64,000 nucleotides of DNA from Streptomyces sp. NBC_01296 (GTDB lineage Bacteria; Actinomycetota; Actinomycetes; Streptomycetales; Streptomycetaceae). The notes beneath the pieces are model-generated. The model was not told the DNA's origin. It did not search any database and saw only the letters and a list, made by a program, of their open reading frames with translations. The DNA lies in the NCBI RefSeq assembly GCF_035984415.1, contig NZ_CP130720.1, positions 8,680,001-8,744,000 of the forward strand, given 5' to 3'. The position numbers were made by a program, and so were the translations under genes. Shown here in pieces: positions 59,331 through 64,000 of this stretch. Every line of letters starts with the position of its first letter. Positions within the stretch are counted from its first letter, which is position 1.

Positions 59331-60808
59331 CCCTCGTCGCACAAGTACGGGACCTGCGCGTGGAGATCGGCGGACGGGCGATCGTGGACGGAGTGAGCCT
59401 TGCCGCCCACGCGGGCCGGATCACCGTCGTCATCGGCCCCTCCGGCAGCGGCAAGACCACCACGGGGCTCGCCCTCCTCGGCGAATACCCGGCTGGCGCC
59501 ATGGTCGGCGGCGCGGTCCACACACCCGCCGGCCCGGTCGGATATATACCCCAGCACCCGGCAGCCGTCCTCAACCCCGCCCGCCGGGTGGGAGCACTGC
59601 TCGCCGACATCGCCACACGCCAGGGAGGCAACAGGCGCGAACGCAGGCACCGCACCGAAGAGGCCCTGCGCCTCGCCCAGATTCCGGACCCCGCAGGCGT
59701 ACTGCGCCGCTTCCCGCACCAGCTCTCGGGCGGTCAGCAGCAGCGGGTCGTCTTGGCGCAGGCCTTGCTGCTCGGTGCGCGGGTCATCGTCGCCGACGAA
59801 CCCACCACCGGGCAGGACGTCCTCACCAAACAGGGCATCGTGGCGGAGCTGGCCGCCGTCGCCGCACAAGGCATCGCCGTCGTCCTGCTCAGCCACGACC
59901 TGGACGTCGTACGGGAGCTGGCCGACGAGGTCGTGGTGATGCGGGACGGGCGCGTCGTGGACCGCGGACCCGCGTCGTCCGTTCTCGGAGATCTCGTAGC
60001 GGAGCAGCCTCGCTCTGCACGAGCGCCCCGCCAGCGCGGGCCGGTACGCCTGGAGTCGCGGGATCTGTCCGCACGGCACCGCACCACACGGGGAGCCGTC
60101 GACGTGCTGAGCGACGTCGGGGTCTCGGTGGCGGCGGGGGAGTGCCTGGCGCTGGTCGGCCGCTCCGGCAGTGGCAAGACCACCCTCGGGCGCTGCCTGG
60201 CCGGCCTGCATCGCGCGTACGACGGCGCGGTTCTGCTCGACGGGATGCCGCTGCCGCGCAGCCTGCGTTCCCGTAGTCGCGCCGAACTGGCCGCCGTGCA
60301 GTACGTGTTCCAGGACGCCAAGGCGGCCTTCGACGAGCAGCGGCCGGTCCTCGAGCAGGTGGCACGCAGCGCGGTACGGCTACGAGGCGCCACCCCGGCG
60401 GACGCGCACCGTACGGCCCGGCGCACTCTCGGTGAGTTCGGCCTCAGTGAGAGCCTTGCCGGGCGCCGCCCCGGAGAGCTCTCCGGCGGCGAACTCCAGC
60501 GAGCGGCCCTGGCCCGAGCCCTGTTGGCAGAGCCACAGGTGCTCATCTGCGATGAGATCACCTCCGGACTCGACACGGCCACCCGGACCACCATCCTCGA
60601 CGCCCTCGCCCGGCTCAGGGAACGCAACGAACTCAGCCTGGTCTTCATCACCCACGACCTCGCCGCCGCCGCAGTCCTCGCGGACCGGATCGCGGTTCTC
60701 GATGCAGGCCGCGTCGTCGAGGACGGCCCCGCCCGTCAGCTGATCGAGATGCCGCAGCACCCCATCACCAAGGGGCTCCTGTCCGCCTCATTGACGCAGG
60801 ACGCCTGA
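59327..60808 (+). CDS. Fused double ABC ATPase (DppD-DppF-like)
   Basis: A 493-residue protein with two complete nucleotide-binding domains. The first has Walker A GPSGSGKTTT, signature LSGGQQQRVVLAQA and Walker B VIVADEPTTGQD. The second has Walker A GRSGSGKTTLG, signature LSGGELQRAALARA and Walker B VLICDEITSGLD. Both switch histidines are present (LLSHDLDV, ITHDLAAA). Opine/nickel importers usually have two separate ATPases; the fusion here fixes a 1:1 ratio. It energises the permease pair and closes the ten-gene operon. The ATG overlaps by 4 bp. Confidence 0.94.
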   Translation: MTLVAQVRDLRVEIGGRAIVDGVSLAAHAGRITVVIGPSGSGKTTTGLALLGEYPAGAMVGGAVHTPAGPVGYIPQHPAAVLNPARRVGALLADIATRQGGNRRERRHRTEEALRLAQIPDPAGVLRRFPHQLSGGQQQRVVLAQALLLGARVIVADEPTTGQDVLTKQGIVAELAAVAAQGIAVVLLSHDLDVVRELADEVVVMRDGRVVDRGPASSVLGDLVAEQPRSARAPRQRGPVRLESRDLSARHRTTRGAVDVLSDVGVSVAAGECLALVGRSGSGKTTLGRCLAGLHRAYDGAVLLDGMPLPRSLRSRSRAELAAVQYVFQDAKAAFDEQRPVLEQVARSAVRLRGATPADAHRTARRTLGEFGLSESLAGRRPGELSGGELQRAALARALLAEPQVLICDEITSGLDTATRTTILDALARLRERNELSLVFITHDLAAAAVLADRIAVLDAGRVVEDGPARQLIEMPQHPITKGLLSASLTQDA

Positions 60809-60920
60809 TCGTCAGCTGGAGGGCAGGACCACGCGGAGCAGATACTGCAAGTGATGACCGTTTCGGATTCCCTCCGGCAGGGAGGGCGCTCTGCGCGTCT
60901 CCTCAGCCCGTGGTGCGGGT

Positions 60921-61606
60921 GTGCTCGTCGGGGTCACGATGGCGCTGACCCTTGCCTGGTGCACCTCGGCCGGTGCGAACGCCGGCCCCGCGGCTGACGG
61001 ACGGCGACTGGCTCCGCCGGTCGCCATTCCCGTGGTTGCCTCCACCAACGTGTACGGGGACATCGTCGAGCGGATCGGTGCCGACAGGATCGACGTAGTC
61101 TCGGTCATCAGTGACCCGGCGCAGGACCCCCACTCGTACGAGGCCAGCACGCGAACCCAGCTGGAGCTGTCCAAGGCGAGGGTCGTCGTCGAGAGCGGCG
61201 GCTACGACGATTTCATCGACCGGATGCTCCGCAGCTCAGGCAACACCTCCGCTGACGTGATCAACGCTGTGGACGTCTCGGGCAAGGCTGCTCCCGCGGG
61301 CGGGGAGCTGAACGAGCACGTCCGGTACGACGTTCCCACGATGGGCCGACTCGCGGACCGGATCGCGGCCGCCCTGGCCCGGGCCGCACCCGCCGACGCG
61401 GGCACGTTCCGCGAGAACGCCAAGGAATTCAAGGCTGGGATCCCTCCGGGCCCGGACGGACCGGATCAAGGCGGACCATGAGGGCACGCCGGTGGCGGTC
61501 ACCGAGCCGGTACCTCTGTACCTGACCGAGGCATGCGGCCTGGTGAACCGCACTCCCTCCGCATTCAGCGAGGCGGTCGAGGAAGGCGAGGAGGTCTCGC
61601 CCCGGA
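60921..61606 (+). pseudogene. ZnuA-like zinc-binding protein, frameshifted and truncated
   Basis: The first frame reads PVVASTNVYGDIVERIGADR.., AQDPHSYEASTRTQLELSKA.., ELNEHVRYDVPTMGRLADRI. This gives the zinc ligands H of DPHSYE and of NEHVRYD. It stops after FKAGIPPGPDGPDQGGP. The next frame carries on with RTDRIKADHEGTPVAVTEPV, then PLYLTEACGLVNRTPSAFSE, so one indel near 61440 breaks the gene. The homology ends near 61606, where a P-type ATPase fragment begins, so the last third is missing. Intact relatives feed ZnuBC-type importers under Zur control. The N-terminus has a lipobox-like LAWC. Confidence 0.85.
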
Positions 61607-61607
61607 C

Positions 61608-62941
61608 CCCCTCGACGACGAGCGCGTCTGGCTGGTACGCGAAGGCGTGGAGCTGGAAGTCGACCTGGAGACCGTGGAGCCCGGCGACACCGTTGCCGTG
61701 TACGAACACCACCGCATCCCGGTCGACGGACACGTACTCACCGGCGAGGCCCTGGTGGACCAGGCAGCCGTCACCGGTGAGATGCTGCCGTCTACGCCAG
61801 GGAAGGCGCCCACGTCTACGCCGGCACCATCGTGACCTCCGGCTCGCTCACCATCCGCGCAGACTTCGTCGGCTGGGACACCACGGTCGGCAGGATCATC
61901 AGCCGGGTCGAGGAGGCCCAGTCGGACCGGGCCCCGATCCAGACCGTGGCCACCCACTTCACCCAGCGCTTCGTCTCGGTCTCCTTCGCCCTGGCCGCGG
62001 TCACCTACGTCGTCACCCGCGACGCACGCCGCGCGATGACCATGCTGCTCATCGCCTGCCCCAGCGCGGCGGGACTCGCCACCGACCGCCATCAGCGAGG
62101 CCATCGGCAACGGCGCCCGCCGCGGCACCCTCATCAAGGGCGGCACCCACCTGGAGGGCATCGGCCGGGTCGCCGCGGTCGTCTTCGACAAGACCGGCAC
62201 CCTCACCTTCGGCCGCCCCCTGGTCACGAGCGTGGTGACCCTCAGCGAGAGGTCACCGCCGACGAGGTGCTGAGCCTGGCCGCCTCCGGAGAACTGCACG
62301 CACGCCACCCGCTCGCCCAGGCCATCGTCGCCCGTACCGAGGAGCAGCACCTCCACGTGCCGATCCACCAGGCGTGCAAGGTCGTCCTCGGCATGGGCAT
62401 GCGGGCTGAACTCGACGGCACCCGCCTCCTCGTCGGCAGCCCCGCCCTCCTGCGCCAGCACGGCGTCGACCTCACCAAGGATGCCCGGGGCTGGACGGAC
62501 CGGCTGCGCGCCGGCGGCGAGACCGTCATCTGCCTCGCCCACGACAAGGACCTCATCGGCATGCTCGGCGTATCCGACGCAGTACGTGCCGGCGCCGAAA
62601 CCGTCGTTCAGCAGCTGCGCGACCTCGGGGACGCCCGCCTGATCCTGCTCACCGGCGACGCACAAGAGACCGCCCAGGTCGTCGCCGACACCCTCGGGAT
62701 CACCGAAGTCCACGCCCACGCCCTCCCGGAGGCCAAACTCCAGCTGATCCGGGACCTTCAGGCAGAGGGACACACGGTGGCCATGGTCGGCGACGGCACC
62801 AACGACGCTCCCGCCCTCGCCCTGGCCGATGTCGGCATCACCATGGGGGAACACTCCTCCCACGTCGCACTGGAGACCGCCGACATCGCACTCGCCGGCA
62901 ACGACCTTCAACCAAACTCCGCACCTGCCCCGGGTGGGTGA
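61608..62941 (+). pseudogene. CtpC-like P1B-type metal ATPase, multiply frameshifted
   Basis: Pieces in three frames rebuild the core of a CtpC-like pump. The actuator is LVDQAAVTGE. The TM metal motif is LLIACPSAAGLAT at 62057-62065 (Cys-Pro-Ser where CPC is expected). Then come AISEAIGNGARRGTLIKGGT, phosphorylation motif DKTGT (62187-62201), HPLAQAIV (HP motif), MLTGD-like ILLTGDAQETA and MVGDGTNDAPAL. Indels lie near 61790, 62085 and 62250. The N-terminal metal-binding and first TM region and the last TMs are absent. CtpC in mycobacteria exports Mn/Zn. Non-functional here. Confidence 0.85.
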
Positions 62942-63081
62942 CGACGTCCTGCGGCGGGCCCCGTTGGAGGAGCTCCGCGTAGCCCACCGGGATCCCGCAG
63001 GGCGAGCCGACGACGAGCCTGAGCCGTAAGGTTTCGCCGACCCGGCTGTCCTACGACTCTTTGGCCCGACGTGGCCGTGCG

Positions 63082-63318
63082 CTACCGGCTGGCGTACGGG
63101 AGCAGGGCCATCTCCCGGGCGTTCTTGATGGCCAGGGCGAGTTGGCGCTGCTGCTGCGCGGTGACACGGGTGATGCGGCGGCTGCGGATCTTGCCGCGGT
63201 CGGAGATGAACTTTCGGAGCAGGTCGGTGTCCTTGTAGTCGATGTACGTGATTCCTGCCGTGTCCAGCGGGTTGGGGCGGGACTTCAGCGGCTTGCTGGG
63301 GGAGGGGCGGCGGGCCAT
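63082..63318 (-). CDS. rpsR: 30S ribosomal protein S18, cysteine-free paralogue
   Basis: A 78-residue S18. The core is ITYIDYKDTDLLRKFISDRG, KIRSRRITRVTAQQQRQLAL and AIKNAREMALLPYASR. It contains no cysteine at all, so it is a 'C-minus' form that needs no zinc. In Streptomyces such paralogues are Zur-repressed and replace the zinc-holding S18 during starvation. GAGGAAC precedes ATG 63318. It lies 53 bp after the CobW-type gene and is probably in its operon. Beyond its stop, 62942-63081 holds no clear gene. Confidence 0.95.
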   Translation of the reverse strand: MARRPSPSKPLKSRPNPLDTAGITYIDYKDTDLLRKFISDRGKIRSRRITRVTAQQQRQLALAIKNAREMALLPYASR

Positions 63319-63371
63319 GGGTGTTCCTCGGGGGTACGGAGTTCGGGGTGTTGGTGAGTGGGTCGCTGGGG

Positions 63372-64000
63372 TCAGGCAACGGAGTCGAGCAGCGGCCCGA
63401 AGGCGGCGGGGAGCTGCTTCCACGCCTCGCGCCCGGCCGTGTACTCGGCTTCGGTCAGGAGGCAGGAATCCAGGAGCTGTTCGATCCCGTCGCGGTCGAG
63501 TCCCGGCGAGGTGAAGACCAGGTGCTGGCAGCAGTCGCCGTGCTCGGGGTCCCAGTCGAGGGCGGCCGCGGCCTGACGCATGGCGGGGACCAGGTCCCAG
63601 GCGGCGTCGGGGAGCGAGGCCAGCCAGGGGCCGGCGTTCTCCACGCACAGCGCGCCACCCGCGGCGTCCCAGGCGAGCAGGGTGTCGGGGCGGTCGGCGA
63701 GCCAGAACCGGCCGCGGCTGCGGGCCGCGGCGCAGGTCAGGTCCTCCAGGGCCTGGTAGAGCCGCTCGGGGTGGAACGGCCGGCGGCGTTGCCACACGAG
63801 CGTGGCAACCCCCGCCTCGTCGGCCTCCTGGGGGAGGAGCGCACACGCGGGGTGCTGCGCGGCGGCGGCCGTCTCCACGTCGAAACCGGCGAACACCAAG
63901 CGGGTGAGTTCGCTGGAGCCAGTGGGCACCTGCCGGGCCGTCGGGTGTAGCTGGGCGAGCAGGGCGCGGTCCTCGTCGTCGGCCTCCTGGCTGTCGGCGA
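63372..64000 (-). CDS. CobW/COG0523 family GTPase, C-terminal part (runs off window)
   Basis: The frame is open to the window edge and reads ADSQEADDEDRALLAQLHPT, then ARQVPTGSSELTRLVFAGFD. The CobW_C domain follows: FHPERLYQALEDLTCAAARS, RGRFWLADRPDTLLAWDAAG, HGDCCQHLVFTSPGLDRDGI. About 208 residues are visible. The GTPase domain with its P-loop and CxCC motif lies outside. COG0523 proteins are zinc metallochaperones induced by Zur when paired with C-minus ribosomal proteins. The HGDCCQH cluster could bind metal. Complete 3' end, incomplete 5' end. Confidence 0.93.
   Translation of the reverse strand, partial: ADSQEADDEDRALLAQLHPTARQVPTGSSELTRLVFAGFDVETAAAAQHPACALLPQEADEAGVATLVWQRRRPFHPERLYQALEDLTCAAARSRGRFWLADRPDTLLAWDAAGGALCVENAGPWLASLPDAAWDLVPAMRQAAAALDWDPEHGDCCQHLVFTSPGLDRDGIEQLLDSCLLTEAEYTAGREAWKQLPAAFGPLLDSVA

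Noticed and set aside
49521..60808. Assigning the operon to staphylopine/pseudopaline-type or EDDS-type pathways
   Set aside because: No nicotianamine-synthase-like, opine-dehydrogenase, ornithine-cyclodeaminase-like or argininosuccinate-lyase-like gene is present. Only the importer type and the SbnA-like enzyme are shared.
60840..60890. A second Zur box before the ZnuA-like remnant
   Set aside because: TGATGACCGTTTCGG resembles the operon's box in its right half, but the left half does not fit the palindrome.
1..64000. CRISPR array, rRNA or tRNA genes
   Set aside because: No regularly spaced repeats, no rRNA-like sequence and no tRNA-like cloverleaf or CCA-flanked element was noticed. A tRNAscan and a repeat finder would settle this.

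Overview
The window is actinobacterial DNA, almost certainly from Streptomyces. GC content is very high, codon third positions are strongly GC-biased, GTG and TTG starts are frequent, and many families are Streptomyces favourites: LAL regulators, PadR, PepSY and COG4705 membrane proteins, EfeUOB, DyP peroxidase, an S53 protease and DUF6233. The left ~20 kb and several later patches carry many truncated or frameshifted genes beside an IS4-type transposase remnant. This looks like an eroding accessory region, for example a chromosome arm. No rRNA, tRNA or CRISPR array was seen.

Layout. 0-20 kb: ImmA/IrrE, PucR, IS4, DNA-ligase and HNH remnants are interspersed with intact genes. The intact ones are a LAL-type LuxR regulator, a lipoprotein, a STAS protein, a PadR regulator with a quinone reductase and a divergent SnoaL-like protein, a secreted repeat protein, a CBM48-like protein and a multi-HTH protein. 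20-23 kb: a GlxA-type AraC regulator divergent from a cupin, an anti-sigma-type ATPase and a cold-shock protein. 23-29 kb: an iron-box-preceded efeO-efeB-efeU operon running into a two-component pair. 29-37 kb: an SBF-type transporter, then a kinase / lipoprotein / two ABC ATPases / FtsX-like permease / response regulator locus. 37-43 kb: a second kinase-regulator pair divergent from a PepSY protein and two COG4705 membrane proteins, with 11-bp-spaced direct repeats in both promoter regions. 43-49.5 kb: a degenerate partial copy of the ABC locus, a P-loop kinase, a truncated hypothetical, a lipoprotein, a secreted S53 protease, a TrmB regulator and a GNAT.

49.5-61 kb is the highlight. Ten genes sit head to tail, every junction a 4-bp ATGA/GTGA-type overlap, behind a promoter that contains a Zur-box-like palindrome. 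In order they encode an ATP-grasp ligase, a DUF4213/DUF364 protein, a cysteine-synthase-like PLP enzyme, an enolase-superfamily dipeptide-epimerase-like enzyme, an MFS exporter, a SAM methyltransferase and a complete peptide/nickel/opine-type ABC importer (binding protein, two permeases, fused double ATPase). The layout (synthesis, export, re-import) is that of a small-molecule zincophore system. It lacks the signature genes of the staphylopine pathway and of EDDS-type or staphyloferrin B-type chemistry.

61-64 kb: immediately downstream lie wrecked zinc genes (a ZnuA-like binding protein and a CtpC-like P1B ATPase). Opposite them are a cysteine-free ribosomal protein S18 paralogue and a CobW GTPase that runs off the right edge. 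Both are classic Zur-regulon members, so the right end reads as a zinc-starvation island.
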